A stretch of 64,000 nucleotides of DNA from Arenicola marina (lineage: Eukaryota; Annelida; Polychaeta; Arenicolidae), in assembly GCA_964019135.1 (NCBI GenBank), contig OZ025248.1, positions 18,607,574 through 18,671,573 on the forward strand, written 5' to 3'. The position numbers were made by a program, and so were the translations under genes. Under the pieces are notes generated by a model, which ran no database searches, was not told where the DNA came from, and saw only the letters and a program-made list of their open reading frames with translations. This document shows, piece after piece, positions 51,649 to 63,128 of the stretch (its first letter is position 1; every line of letters begins with the position of its first letter).

Positions 51649-51834
51649 TCAGTGATCCATGTCTTCATCGGAGAAGTGGCTTCTGGATCTGTTCCATGGC
51701 TTGTTTTGCGGCCGGTGATGGTTACGGGAAGGCGCTCTGTTGTAACGGTCGCCATGACTACTGGATCCGCCGTGACGCTCCTGTAACGCAACAGACTCCT
51801 CGCTTATTGTACAAGGAATGGTTTCATTTACTGG
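51649..51834 (-). CDS. Helicase exon 14 (basic C-terminal tail and stop)
   Basis: The acceptor GCGATAG at 51835 opens a frame encoding [19 protein letters not shown], then Gly/Ser/Asn/Arg-rich sequence ending [18 protein letters not shown] and TGA (51651-51649). Phase fits exon 13. The exact acceptor is inferred, because family conservation is low in this tail. Confidence 0.72.
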   Translation of the reverse strand, partial: PVNETIPCTISEESVALQERHGGSSSHGDRYNRAPSRNHHRPQNKPWNRSRSHFSDEDMDH

Positions 51835-54800
51835 CTATCGCACTTGGACACAGAAAATAGTTATTTAATTATGGATCAAATAATAAAACTAAATACGCGC
51901 ATCATAGTACATCCTCTTCGTAATATATCCATTACTATTGGTCCCATTTTACAATGAAATCCTACGGATATTTTGATGCCCATTGAATTTAAATCCTGCA
52001 TTTTAGAAGTTTTAAGTTCTCTCACCCTAGTCCGGTGGCTCCCATCTTCCGTTCCGGTTCCCATGGCGACCGCCAGAGCGGCGGACAGCGAGTGGAGAGC
52101 GCCGTGTTTCTCAATGAGCTCCTCGGCTGTAGCCTCGAACAGCTTGAGACGGGATGTCGGCACGCGGTCTATGGTTCTGTCGGCCAAGGGTCACAAGTCT
52201 CGCCATTAACATGTGGTGGACAACTTAGCGGCATAATAACATTTTATCTTTAAAGGCAACCAAAGAAACAAATATATGAAGTCTTCGTGATTCCCAATAA
52301 GGCACGTAACCATTGATCATGATAAGGGCGACACACTGACTGGGTCACAACGGGCCACACCTGGACTGGGTCACAACGGGCGACACACTGACTGGGTCAC
52401 AACGGGCCACACCTGGACTGGGTCACAACGGGCGACACACTGACTGGGTCGTAACGAGCGACACCCTGACTGGGTCACAACGGGCGACACTCCGACTGGG
52501 TCACCACGGGCGACACCCTGACTGGGTCACCACGGGCGACACTCTGACTGGGTTACCACGGGCGACACTCCGACTGGGTCACAACGGGCGACACTCCGAC
52601 TGGGTCACCACGGGCGGCACCCTGACTGGGTCACCACGGGCGACACTCTGACTGGGTTACCACGGGCGACACCCTGACTGGGGTACCACGGGCGACACCC
52701 TGACTGGGTCACCACGGGCGACACCCTGACTGGGTCACCACGGGCGACACCCTGACTGGGTTACCACGGGCGACACCCTGACTGGGTTACCACGGGCGAC
52801 ACCCTGACTGGGTTACCACGGGCGACACCCTGGCTGGGTCACCACGGGCGACACCCTGACTGGGTCACCACGGGCGACACTCTGACTGGGTCACCACGGG
52901 CGACACCTGGACTGGGTCACAACGGGCGACACCCCGACTGGGTTACAACGGGCGACACCCTGACTGGGTCACCACGGGCGACACCCTGACTGGGTCACAA
53001 CGGGCGACACCCTGACTGGGTCACCACGGGCGACACCCTGACTGGGTCACAACGGGCGACACTCTGACTGGGTCACCACGGGCGACACCCTGACTGGGTC
53101 ACAGCGATCGGCACCCTGACTGGGTCACAGCGGGCGACACCCTGACTGGGTCACCACGAGCGACACCCTGACTGGGTCACCACGGGCGACACCCTGACTG
53201 GGTCACCACGGGCGACACCCAGACTGGGTCACAACGGGGCGACACCCTGCCTGGGTCACAACGGGCGACACTCTGACTGAGTCACAACGGGCGACACCCT
53301 GACTGGGTCACAACGGGCGACACCCTGACTGGGTCACAGCGGGCGACACCCTGACTGGGTGACAACGGGCGACACTGACTGGGTTACCACGGGCGACATA
53401 CTGACTGGGTCAAAACGGGCGACACCCTGACTGGGTCACAACGGGCAACACCCTGACTGGGTCACAGCGAGCGACACCCTGACTGGGTGACAACGGGCGA
53501 CACTGACTGGGTTACCACGGGCGACATACTGACTGGGTCAAAACGGGCGACACCCTGACTGGGTCACAACGGGCGACACCCTGACTGGGTCACAGTGAGC
53601 GACACCCTGACTGGGTGACAACGGGCGACACTGACTGGGTCACCACGGGCGACACCCTGACTGGGTCACAACGGGGCGACACCCTGCCTGGGTCACAACG
53701 GGCGACACTCTGACTGAGTCACAACGGGCGACACCCTGACTGGGTCACAACGGGCGACACCCTGACTGGGTCACAGCGGGCGACACCCTGACTGGGTGAC
53801 AACGGGCGACACTGACTGGGTCACAACGGGCGACACCCTGACTGGGTCACAGCGAGCGACACCCTGACTGGGTCACAACGGGCGACACCCTGACTGGGTC
53901 ACAGCGAGCGACACCCTGACTGGCTCACCACGGGCGACACCCTGACTGAGTCACAACGGGCGACACCCTGACTGGGTCACAACGGGCGACACCCTGACTG
54001 GGTCACCCTGCACAGCGCTGCGCGCGGCTACCCACCTGGTGATGCTCTTCACGAGGACTTCCTGCACTTCCTGGGTATCCGGACCCTCGAGCTTCTGGAA
54101 CCGGATTCCCTAGAAAGACAGACGAGCAGGTTATAATTGCACACCCTAGCCCCCTGCACCAACTGTAGTATTAGTCAGCAAAGAAAGCGCTACTTATCAT
54201 CAAAGGTCTGTACTTTTTGTCTGCGGAATATCGATGGATCTAATAGTAATAGTAATTAAAGAAGTTTCTGAAGTAATATTTCGTCGGATTGCAAATACTT
54301 CCAGAATAATCAGATCTGACCCACCGCTCGTTTTTCCATCTTGTTGAGCTCGAACCTCTCGTCTGGGGTGTATAGGAGGAGACAGGTGCCCTCCCTGCCC
54401 GCCCTGCCTGTGCGGCCAGCGCGGTGAATGTACATGTCCAGGTCCTACACACCGGTAAACAGGTATCACACAGTCAGGCCAGCACCAAACCGTGCAATAA
54501 GTACATAGTATGGAAAGTGGGTGCCCCAGACGCATCCCGGGCTGACAAACTGTTGTTCAAATTGAATTCGCCTGAGGACTAAGGTATTTCACTATCAATC
54601 AAGTTTCTACATAGGTTGATATTACATTATTTTAGTTCAGTTAAGTGAAACATATTTTATTTCTTTAAAAATAATTTTAGTACAGTTAACAAGAACGTAA
54701 TAACAAAAGACATTTTGTGGAGAGAGAAGGAGAGACGACCTGTGGGGGTGAGAGTTGCACGACAAGGTCCACCTCCGGAATGTCTAGCCCTCTGGCGGCG

Positions 54801-57800
54801 ACATCAGTGGCCACCAGGCAGCTTATGGAGCCCTGTCGGAATGACTGCCGAGAAATACAAATAACAGCAATTAACAAGCGTCCAGCGGGGATGTTGCGCC
54901 TAGTTATTACATATATATAATGGCTCACTAGACGAGGCATCACAATCCTACCCAGGCGCCAGAAATCTGCGAATTATACCGCCTTGAGAACCTGTCTTGA
55001 AGGCCGTTATTGTGTGACCTGAATTTTACGTCAAATGCTCTCCATAAATTTCTAACGGCATTGGGATATAATAGTGATCGTTTGTTTACCTTGACGACGA
55101 CATACTAGTGACAGTGTTGGGCCCAGCTTGTCCCCGGCGCCGGCTCACCTTGAGGACGGACTCGCGCCTGTTCTGGCTGATGTCCCCGTGCAGCGCGGCC
55201 ACCCGTCGGCCGGCCGCCGCGGTCCGCGCCATCTGGTCCGCCTCCCGCTTCGTCCGACAGAAGACGATGACGCGCCCCTCCTCGCCGCTGTGCTCCCGGA
55301 TGGCGTGCTGTATCATGGCGCCTCGCTGCCAACTCGGGCACTGGATGGCCAGGTGCTACAAACACATGGAATGGGCAGTTTGGTTCGGGTGTCGTTAACA
55401 TTTTCGAGATTATACGGGAATATACACAGGCGCTCAGACCACGGGTGGCTGTTAACTGATCTCAGCGCCGGTGGTAATGTACATTCATATTTAGTGCTCA
55501 CACGGCAATATGAAATTTTATATATGACGAAAAGGTTAGTGCTTAATCAGACACAACGTGAAAATTAATTACAAATAAGACATTACTAATTGAAGGCGGC
55601 AAATCCATCTAATAAAATATCAAGAAATACCTTGACTGTTGTAGCGGCCTTGACCCTGTCATTCCCGATGAGGTCAATGACCTTGTGGTCGGGACGCAGG
55701 TAGCGTCTGGCCGTGGCCGCCACCCAGGAGGGCATTGTGGCTGAGAACAACAGTGTCTGGGGGTTGTTCTCGTGATCTCCTGAAAAATGACCGTCACAGG
55801 TGCAACTTCCTTCCGCCGTCAACGTTTCAATAATTCGACTGAATAGGTTACTTCTATTTTTCTTGGATAGGTTTCTTGGCACTTTACCCAACAAGCCGTT
55901 ATCCATGTGAGGCGCAAACTGTTAACACCTCACCTTTGAGATATCTGTGTCTGAGTATTTTTTCGACGTCATCGGCGAATCCCATGTCGAGCATTTGGTC
56001 GACCTCATCGAGGACGACGTGTTGGAGGTCACGTAGACGCAAGGCCCCCTTCTCGAGCCAGTCCATGACGCGGCCAGGCGTGCCAACCAGGACATCGACG
56101 CCTCGCATCAAGGCCGACTCTGTGAGGATGGGTACCACACAGTCATGTCACGCTTATAGTGCAATTAGATACGTGAAACTATACATGTCTAACAGCAATA
56201 CCGACCGGGAGTCCTTTGAGGATACCTGAGCGGCAGCATAACATTGATTGCCATTCGGGAAAATAAAGTCAAATATGGACGCTGTATGTGTAAGAAATAC
56301 TGTACGGGCCACGCGGGTAATACTGGAAGGATAGACCTGACAGGCGAACTATCTGCTCAACGATAGGCTGGTAAGTGATTGATGTACTACATACTATATA
56401 TAAACATATAAACAGAATTACGTTTAGCTGAGTTGTCAATGTCCTCTTAATTAATCTTTCCATCGTGGACGTGGCACGCTAGCGTCATATTTAGCATTAC
56501 AACTTAAGGAGGTACATAATTCTGATGGAACATTACATAATTTTGATGGAACGTTAAACAGAACGTGTACAATTGGCCATGGTCGAGAGGACTGCTGGTA
56601 CCTTGTTCCCTATAAGACGTGCCCCCGTAGACTGCTAAGACACTGAGGTCCTTGCTAATGGTAGAGAAGCTATCAGAGACTTGGCGGGCTAACTCTCGGG
56701 TCGGTGTTAACACTAAGACCTTGGGAGCTCGCCCCCGGGACTTATCACTCACTCGCTGCAGCTCATCCACCAGAGGAATGGCGAAGGAGAACTAGAAGGA
56801 TGGAAAATCATACACAAATAATTACATTTAGATCCATACCAATGGCAAAAATAAAAGGGTTGATTACTTAAATAAGAGAAGCAATCAAGACAGATTTCGA
56901 GGAAGTAATTAAATTTGCAGTGTACTCCTACATCACGATCTCGGACATTCTGCTGTCTTCACTCGAAAAACATTATTTTCCAACAGTAATGCCATTATTT
57001 ATTAGAAAAAATTGACCCTGCATAGCTGGCATGGAAGGAAATAGCGATATTTCTTTCATTCCGCATAACGCATTGTCATAGATTCCGGACAGTGAATCAA
57101 GAAAGGGTAGCTCTCATTTCATGAATATGATATTTCCATGTTATCACGTATATCTGGGTGAAATACAGCAGTAGCAGGGGGAGTGACAATAAAATGATCG
57201 CCCTATGACACACATCATATCGAACTCTATCATCAAACTCTATCATAGCGACTCACCGTTTTCCCCGTTCCGGTTCCTGAAAAACAGAGGACGTTGTCAG
57301 TATTACATGATATTTGTTGTTGCGTTGTTGTTACATGATATATACCATCATGAAACAACGTCCACGCCAAATAAGAAGTTAAAACAAAATAGCATTCAAT
57401 ACACATATCGGTAATATGTACCATGAAATTAGAGGTGTGACAAAGAGTCTGTCACAGAGTACTACTACTACCAACAGTGACCATAGAGGAGACCTACTCG
57501 CTTGTACAATAGCATCCTGTCCTCCTTTTAACGCATCCAAGGTCTTGTACTGGACTGGAAATAAATAGTTAATGCCAAGACCTGCAAAGCAGAAACATAT
57601 CATTACAAATCAGTCACTCAACCAAGAGTAAAATGTATGCAGCTAATACATGACATGAACCTGGCAATATAACTTATTCGACAATACGAGAAACAGTACC
57701 ATTCGCTATCGTTCAATATCTACAAATTAGACGAATATTTTCTTTTGCTTTGATATACATTGAAAAACGTCATACACGTGTGTTATTATGATTACCGAAT

Positions 57801-59153
57801 CAGGTAAGAGCTACATGATTCCCGGTGCAGACGTCATGATTTGCACATGTTATTTCCTTGGAATTACCCTCTTAACTGACTATTCCAAAGGTCAGACGGT
57901 TCAGGCTCATGCACCACGGTATATGCGGTAAAATTCGCAGGCTCACCACACACCTGTGTCTCTTTTTACCCATAAGCAAGACAACAACTCTGCGCAATGC
58001 ATCAATAAAATTACCTTTTAATCTTTTCACAACGGACAACGAAACATCATGTTTTTCGAAGGCTCCTTCCATTTCATGGTCCTCTTCAAGCCGCTGAAGA
58101 GACCGATTTTAAGCACATGTTAGTCAGAAAGCATCTTAGATGTTGCTACAATTCCTTATCTAATACGCGACTTAACAGGAAAAGTTGTGCTGTCCTCAAT
58201 TATACAATTACTGGTACGCTCTTAAAAAATGTAAGTAATTTAAGGTAATCAATTATTCAAAGATGAAGTTCATTTTCTTAATGAATGCTAGTTGCATGAT
58301 GAAATTCACTATCAATACCGGTAGCTTTCGCATCTTGTAAAAATAAAAGCTAGAACTAAAACCTGATATCTACTTTCAGTTATAATTATGAGCCAAGTAC
58401 TACTGACTTTATATTAACTAACTGGTGTACTGATACCTTTGACCATGGTCATTTGACGCAAGACTAACCTTAATGCCATCATCAGATGTGATATTCTGAT
58501 GAGACTCTCTTGACAGCGGCTCAGCCGCATGAACCGTTGAGAAAGATTGGTCACTATTCTGTCTATAAGATGCACATTGATACTGCTGATGACGTTTTCT
58601 AGGATGGTGTTGCCATGCGTTGAGGTTTGTCTGATGCTGGGCTGTACAGTATCCTCCGACAGTCAACTGCAAAGGCCAACATTTATTAAAACATGCCATG
58701 ACATAACTAGTCTATCAAAAACATCAGTAAAGGCACAACCAATATATACTGTATATAATGATACTATCAGAAATCTGCACGTAATAATATTCGATAAATA
58801 ACTTCGACGTCAATTAAATTACCATATGCTTTAATGCAGTCACACTGTGATCAATGTTACTAACACTTGCCAAGGGATCTCAGGCTGGTAGATGGATGCC
58901 CTGTATACATGTATTGCACCTGCTGCTTTGCCATAAATACTTAATATAACACCACTTCAGTGCCATGCATACGTTGTTTCATATTAGAGTATCAAATATC
59001 AGCAGACCAGAGGGATGAAAACATGTCTCTTGTTGGGACATTATAACTGGCATATCAGTATCTCACCTGTTTTAATTGATTCTGAACAGAGCATAATCTC
59101 CCTCCCTTGGCAAGGCGCTGCACTATACCGTGGATCATCTTCAGTTGTTGCAT
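51649..59153 (-). CDS. DDX21/DDX50-like DEAD-box RNA helicase, 14 coding exons (611 aa)
   Basis: This is an ATP-dependent RNA helicase of the Gu/RH-II family, whose known members work in rRNA synthesis and processing. All exon phases agree. Motifs run in order: Q-motif [10 protein letters not shown] (123-132); motif I TGTGKT (151-156); PTRELA (186-191); TPGR (233-236); motif II DEVD (257-260), with [13 protein letters not shown] as in DDX21/50; SAT (294-296); [10 protein letters not shown] (412-421); HRAGRTGR (442-449). After the core comes [19 protein letters not shown], the start of the GUCT region, but most of GUCT is missing and a basic, low-complexity tail ends in FSDEDMDH. The N-terminus lacks the Lys-rich nucleolar tail of vertebrate DDX21. 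Instead the first 67 residues have nine Lys/Arg and no Asp/Glu, as in mitochondrial presequences. The start ATG at 59153 is the first in its exon, but the frame stays open to the acceptor, so a further upstream coding exon is possible. Confidence 0.9.
52026..52176 (-). CDS. Helicase exon 13 (start of GUCT region)
   Basis: The exon encodes [20 protein letters not shown] then [19 protein letters not shown], clearly related to [23 protein letters not shown] of DDX21. It ends SHRTR at the donor AGG|GTGAGA in phase 0, where the family normally continues into the rest of GUCT. Confidence 0.9.
52325..54006 (-). repeat. 26-bp minisatellite, about 64 units, helicase intron 12
   Basis: Read on the + strand the unit is GACTGGGTCACCACGGGCG plus ACACCCT. 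CACAACGGG, CACAGCGGG and TTACCACGG variants are interspersed. A larger block around 53230-53500 recurs about 420 bp downstream. The array fills most of the intron between exons 12 and 13. Confidence 0.95.
54036..54109 (-). CDS. Helicase exon 12
   Basis: The exon encodes [18 protein letters not shown] and LVKSIT, aligned with GIKFKRIGVPSATEII of DDX21. The donor CCAG|GTGGGT lies only about 30 bp from the edge of the 26-bp array that fills the next intron. Confidence 0.92.
54325..54444 (-). CDS. Helicase exon 11 (motif VI)
   Basis: The exon encodes [19 protein letters not shown] and [27 protein letters not shown] is the arginine-finger motif VI. The acceptor is GTGTAG, the donor GCG|GTGGGT, and phase is 0. 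Confidence 0.95.
54740..54844 (-). CDS. Helicase exon 10 (motif V)
   Basis: The exon encodes [20 protein letters not shown] and [15 protein letters not shown]. The donor CAG|GTCGTC is weaker than the others in this gene, but the DDX21 alignment places the junction here. Confidence 0.93.
55149..55355 (-). CDS. Helicase exon 9 (second RecA domain)
   Basis: The exon encodes [20 protein letters not shown], then [16 protein letters not shown] and [18 protein letters not shown]. It has 69 codons, phase 0 at both ends. It is GC-rich relative to the surrounding introns. Confidence 0.95.
55631..55779 (-). CDS. Helicase exon 8 (SAT motif III)
   Basis: The exon encodes [18 protein letters not shown] and [18 protein letters not shown], matching the [15 protein letters not shown] segment of DDX21. 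The acceptor is TTTTTCAG, the donor AAG|GTATTT. Confidence 0.95.
55934..56119 (-). CDS. Helicase exon 7 (TPGR and DEVD motif II)
   Basis: The exon encodes [17 protein letters not shown] and [24 protein letters not shown] in place of DEAD is the form seen in DDX21 and DDX50. The donor is AAAG|GTGAGG. Confidence 0.96.
56602..56791 (-). CDS. Helicase exon 6 (motif Ia)
   Basis: The exon encodes [12 protein letters not shown], then [20 protein letters not shown] and [12 protein letters not shown], nearly matching human DDX21 in the same order. The acceptor is CTTCTAG, the donor AAG|GTACCA. Confidence 0.95.
57257..57276 (-). CDS. Helicase exon 5: 20-nt microexon encoding Walker A (motif I)
   Basis: The acceptor TTTTTCAG at 57277 and donor ACG|GTGAGT at 57256 leave 20 nt. 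They complete the Arg codon and encode TGTGKT, the ATP-binding P-loop. Phases fit exactly on both sides (A plus GA, then phase 0 into FSFAIPL). Confidence 0.92.
57498..57581 (-). CDS. Helicase exon 4 (Q-motif)
   Basis: The exon encodes [20 protein letters not shown] and QDAIVQA. The donor A|GTAGGT, rather than a later GT, is chosen because it alone restores the ARTGTGKT frame with the next exon. Confidence 0.9.
58015..58093 (-). CDS. Helicase exon 3 (start of DEAD-box core)
   Basis: The exon encodes [20 protein letters not shown] and VVKRLKG, equivalent to the EGAFSNFPISEETIKLLKG segment of human DDX21 before the Q-motif. The acceptor is CTCTTCAG, the donor AAAG|GTAATT. Confidence 0.9.
58469..58666 (-). 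CDS. Helicase exon 2 (low-complexity N-terminal region)
   Basis: The acceptor TTTGCAG opens [12 protein letters not shown] and the donor AAG|GTTAGT closes a His/Gln/Ser-rich segment ending SDDGIK. It has 66 codons, phase 0 at both ends. No domain is recognised. Confidence 0.75.
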
Positions 59154-59167
59154 TCTATACAATACAT
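59067..59167 (-). CDS. Helicase exon 1 (presequence-like N-terminus)
   Basis: On the minus strand an acceptor TTTTCAG precedes 59167 and a donor CAG|GTGAGA follows 59067. From the ATG at 59153 it encodes [18 protein letters not shown] and on to QNQLKQ (29 aa). The 14 nt before the ATG are 5' UTR if this ATG is used. Confidence 0.7.
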
Positions 59168-60470
59168 CTGAAAAGCAATCAATAAATACAAAATAGAACA
59201 GTGAAGATGTTAAAACAAAAAGTTTGATATGACATTTCTTGCTGTATTTTTAATCAAGAAACTTTCCCTCAATTCATGCAATCTCATTATCACACATAAA
59301 TTACCCATAGCAAAGATTGTCATATCTTTAACACTCTTAATGTTGTCGAACTAAATTTTTTTCTGTTACTTGCACAAGGCACTGTGTATAAGTATTTAAG
59401 GTTTTTTGCCTTCATTCTTTCAACAAATCAACTCAACCTTCTTGTACTGTGATGTGGCATGGATTGCATACCCAAACATAAATAGTACTTGATATATGCC
59501 ATATGTTCGGTCATATTTATAGCAAAGGACTGGGTACAAGGAAGCCATGTCAGCCATGATGGCCTGTTGGGTACTATATATCATTCTTTCTTTTTCATTC
59601 CTCAATAAAAAAAACCTTTAAAGGGAACCGCCAACCTGGACTCTAACGCTGCTTTACCGATTCATATCATACCCTATTGTCTATCCTCCAAATTACAGAA
59701 TTGTTTGTTCTATCTGTAGCTTAAGAAGTGACCATCAGGCCCAATTTCGCCGTTTTGGAGGCGTGTCTGTGATTGACCAATCAGGAGGCGATACTCTAAT
59801 TTATTCAAACCGGAAATTTTGCCTATTGTGTGAGCAAAACAAGAGCGCGTGATAATCACTGATATAAATAGCTGCGATTCTAACTCCAATCATGGTATTT
59901 TTGCGGGGTCAATTGTCGCAAGACGTATATCAATGTGTTTGGACGGTACTTTCCCATGAAAGACTAAGATCTTGCGCTACTGCGCAGCTTGGGACTGCCG
60001 CTGATCATCTGTAAATCGCGGCCCTGATCTCTCTCTCCGCGAGTTATAACGTAAGGCGGCGCTATATGAATAGTCACAATAGGCGTCACTGCTCACGGCA
60101 AAATGGCGCGCTGCTTGACATTGCTGGGGGCGGGTTGCCTTAATTTTTTTCTCCTTACCAGTCGGCCGAAACGAAGCGTTAACACTCGCAAATTTAATTT
60201 TAAGATGTAAACTTTTGGTGCAGATCGCGATTAAATTATGTTGGACACCCACTTTAAATAACATAATTGAATAGTGAACACCCTATTGAACCACATTACA
60301 GTGAACTATTTTCATTTACTGCTTGCAATGCCACATCATAATTACCCCCAATTTAGAAATAGAAACACAATGTAAATAGTGTGAACTATTGATAAATAAA
60401 GGATAATTATTATTATTATAACAAATTAATTATAAATACATTAAAATAGATCTTTGAAATTTAACTTTAT

Positions 60471-60820
60471 CTATGAAACAAAATTGAATTTTCTATATGA
60501 CTAAAAATTTAATTCTCTATATAAATGAAAATGGAATTTTCTATATGAATGAAAATTGAATTTTCTATATGAATGAAAATTGAATTTTCTATATGAATGA
60601 AAATTGAATTTTCTATATGAATGAAAATTGAATTTTCTATATGAATGAAAATTGAATTTTCTATATGAATAAAAATTGAATTTTCTATATAAATGAAAAT
60701 TGAATTTTCTATATAAATGAAAATTAAATTTTCTACATGAATGAAAATTGAATTTTCTATATGAATGAAAATTAAATTTTCTATATGAAGAAAATTGGAA
60801 TTTTTTATATGAATGACTTA
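60471..60820 (+). repeat. 24-bp AT-rich minisatellite
   Basis: The unit is AATTGAATTTTCTATATG plus AATGAA, in about 14 copies. Because 24 is a multiple of 3, the minus strand reads as an HSYRKFNF octapeptide repeat of about 120 aa. I regard that ORF as spurious. Confidence 0.92.
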
Positions 60821-62564
60821 AAATAAAATATATTAATATATATATATATATATAAGTTAACATATACAACAAAAACTAATACCTTGACTGTTTGCCACTC
60901 TCTATGATGCAATAAGCAAAAAAGATTTCATTAAAACCTCAGCCTTCTTTCATTTAGATTTTCTGAATAAAACATGGACAAAAAGTAGAAAAGGAGGATA
61001 GGGGGAGGAGCACACCCCATGTATACACATATAGTAAACCTCCCCCACCCTTCCCTTCCCCTTTGTTGATAGCTCCCTGGTTCCTCCAGTGACAATGATT
61101 TACCATTGTCTATTGTGTCTGGACAGACACTTGAAGTGACTAGCTCACACAGTCACAGTCTGGTTAGCTGATTCATTTGTTTTGAAAACCAGTCTTGACT
61201 GTTTGCCCACTTAAAGGCGAATGCATCGTTTCATTCTTTACAATTTCAGCATGTATTTAGGCAATGACTATATATTTATAAAGTTGTGCCAGAATAAATA
61301 TGCTGTCTAATTTATCTTCTACGGGTGATTAAACAGTCTGTTAATAAATTAGTCGCAGATTGTGCAGTTTCTGAGCTCATGCCTATTATCACTAAAGTTT
61401 ATATGATAGCCAGATAGGGATATAACCTATCTTGTATAGGCGATAAGAGAGAATGAGGTCAGAAACTGCAATCACTAATTAATCTGATATAATACTATTG
61501 TCCAGAAACCTCTTGGCACTATATTTCTGATTAAATATGGTGTATGTGGTCTGCGCCATGTCGTGATCTGTGCCATGTGGGAATATTCTCATATGGCGCT
61601 GTGCCAAATAGGAATTCCCACTACAATTACAATATAATAGCTGGCTCAGCTGGAATAATTCTGATATATTTCTGGCCTAAATAGAAATTCAGATTTTTTT
61701 ATGGAACCAAGTTAAAAGATTCAGGCCATGTCTGTTTCTGGCGAATTAAAACCCATTTACCTGTTCAGCATTTTTAATAACATTTAGCATCACATTAAAT
61801 CTTTTCCGCCAAGCAATATTTTTGTTGTCTTCAGTATAACAGGGTTGGATGGTCTAAAGCAAGCCTTAATTGCTGCTTAATTGTTATTGGCTGCCAAAGA
61901 AAGATGGACTGCCTTTAATTGCATTGAGCTTTAATCAGTAATAGTTGGGACTGTAGCAGTAAAGAGAGTGGTTAAATATATGCTGAGTGTTTCTAGTCTT
62001 CTAGGTCAACTGACTGATGTTTTTTTTTAATATCCTGGGATCGCGCAGTTGCTGGTTGCGCTGAATGGGAATTTCAAAAATGTGCAGTGCCAATTCCGAA
62101 TCAGCGCAGATTCCAACTTCACACGGAACATATATATTAATCAAACTGACAGTGCTGCTGAACCAAACTGTCAAACCAGCTCTCAATATTTTCATGGTTT
62201 CAAGCTATTCCAGTTTGGAATAGTCGAATAGTCAGTTTGGCACAAACGGTATCCCATGCGGAACTCCCCCCTATACTTAGTCCAGCCACACTGTCACTAG
62301 ACTCTGTGTGGCCACAGAGTAGGAGTAAGTTAGGTGCGCCACATATCCAAGTTGCATGGGTGCAGACCATGTTTTATTTATTGAACTAAACTTACCCATG
62401 GCACTGTGCAAATACATGGAGCGGAGAGAGTCTCAATATCTTGTATTTTATATAAGGGGGGGCATTTCCCCATGTGACACAGATTTTGGTTTCCTGTGAC
62501 ACTGGTTCAGGGTACATAAAAACACTGAAACGGATCGAAACGCACCAAAACGCATTTGTTCTCC

Positions 62565-62745
62565 GTTTCAGCCGTCACTGCTCTGTTTCGGTGCGTTTGT
62601 GCTCCGTTTCGATCCGTTTATGCTCCGTTTCGGTCTGTTTATGCTCCGTTTATGCTCCGTTTACTACTGCTACTATATTTTATTTGCTTTTTATGCTCCG
62701 TTTCGGTGGGTTCGTGCTCCGTTTCGGTCTGTTTCCGTGTTTTTA
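62565..62745 (+). repeat. Short tandem repeat, CTCCGTTTCGGT type
   Basis: Units of about 11 and 22 bp read GCTCCGTTTCGGTCTGTTTA with GCGTTTGT and GATCCGTTTA variants. The repeat lies about 400 bp upstream of the demethylase start codon. Confidence 0.85.
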
Positions 62746-63128
62746 TGTGCCGCACTGGTTCATCAATGGACTTTGCCTCTATTATCGCTCAGACAGTACT
62801 ATAATTCGCATTTCAGTATAAAACTGTCTTCAGCAACGATGCACACATCTACAGATGTAGCTTCAAGGCCAGTGTCTTATTGTCGGACCACAGTGACCGT
62901 GTATGAAAATAAGATGGCGCATGAGATAACAGAAAGACTAATTTCCCTTTCAGCCAAGGGCAAACTCCTACCTCCCGTCCTCCGTTCCTTCCAGCGCAGC
63001 GGTCGACCCACGTGCATCGCGAACGCGACAAAAACAAGAAACCATCATTCGCCAGATGGCGCCACCATATACATTTTTGCACACGGAGCCGCCGAAAAAG
63101 GGTCAGCTGCGCTTTGGCCCAGACCAAA

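Larger units (their letters stand above)
59168..63128. other. Region between the divergent helicase and demethylase genes
   Basis: This roughly 4-kb interval should contain both promoters and any 5' UTR exons of the helicase. It holds the 24-bp AT-rich array, a short 62.6-kb repeat and unique AT-rich sequence. No coding exon is recognised. A block at about 59612-60262 has GC-rich ends resembling a degraded element, but the ends match poorly. Confidence 0.5.

Noticed and set aside
51876..52025. The missing part of the GUCT domain in the open frame downstream of helicase exon 13
   Set aside because: The translation ([16 protein letters not shown] and following) has no similarity to GUCT, and a good GTGAGA donor lies exactly at its start.
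59612..60262. A second TIR element with ends TTTAAAGGGAACCGCCAAC and ATTTAAAGTGGGTGTCCAAC
   Set aside because: The ends match only loosely and no flanking duplication is clear. It is possible but below the level I would annotate.
60501..60872. Minus-strand ORF with HSYRKFNF octapeptide repeats as a gene
   Set aside because: It is produced by the 24-bp AT-rich array; there is no signal peptide, no unique domain, and the frame is open only because 24 is divisible by 3.
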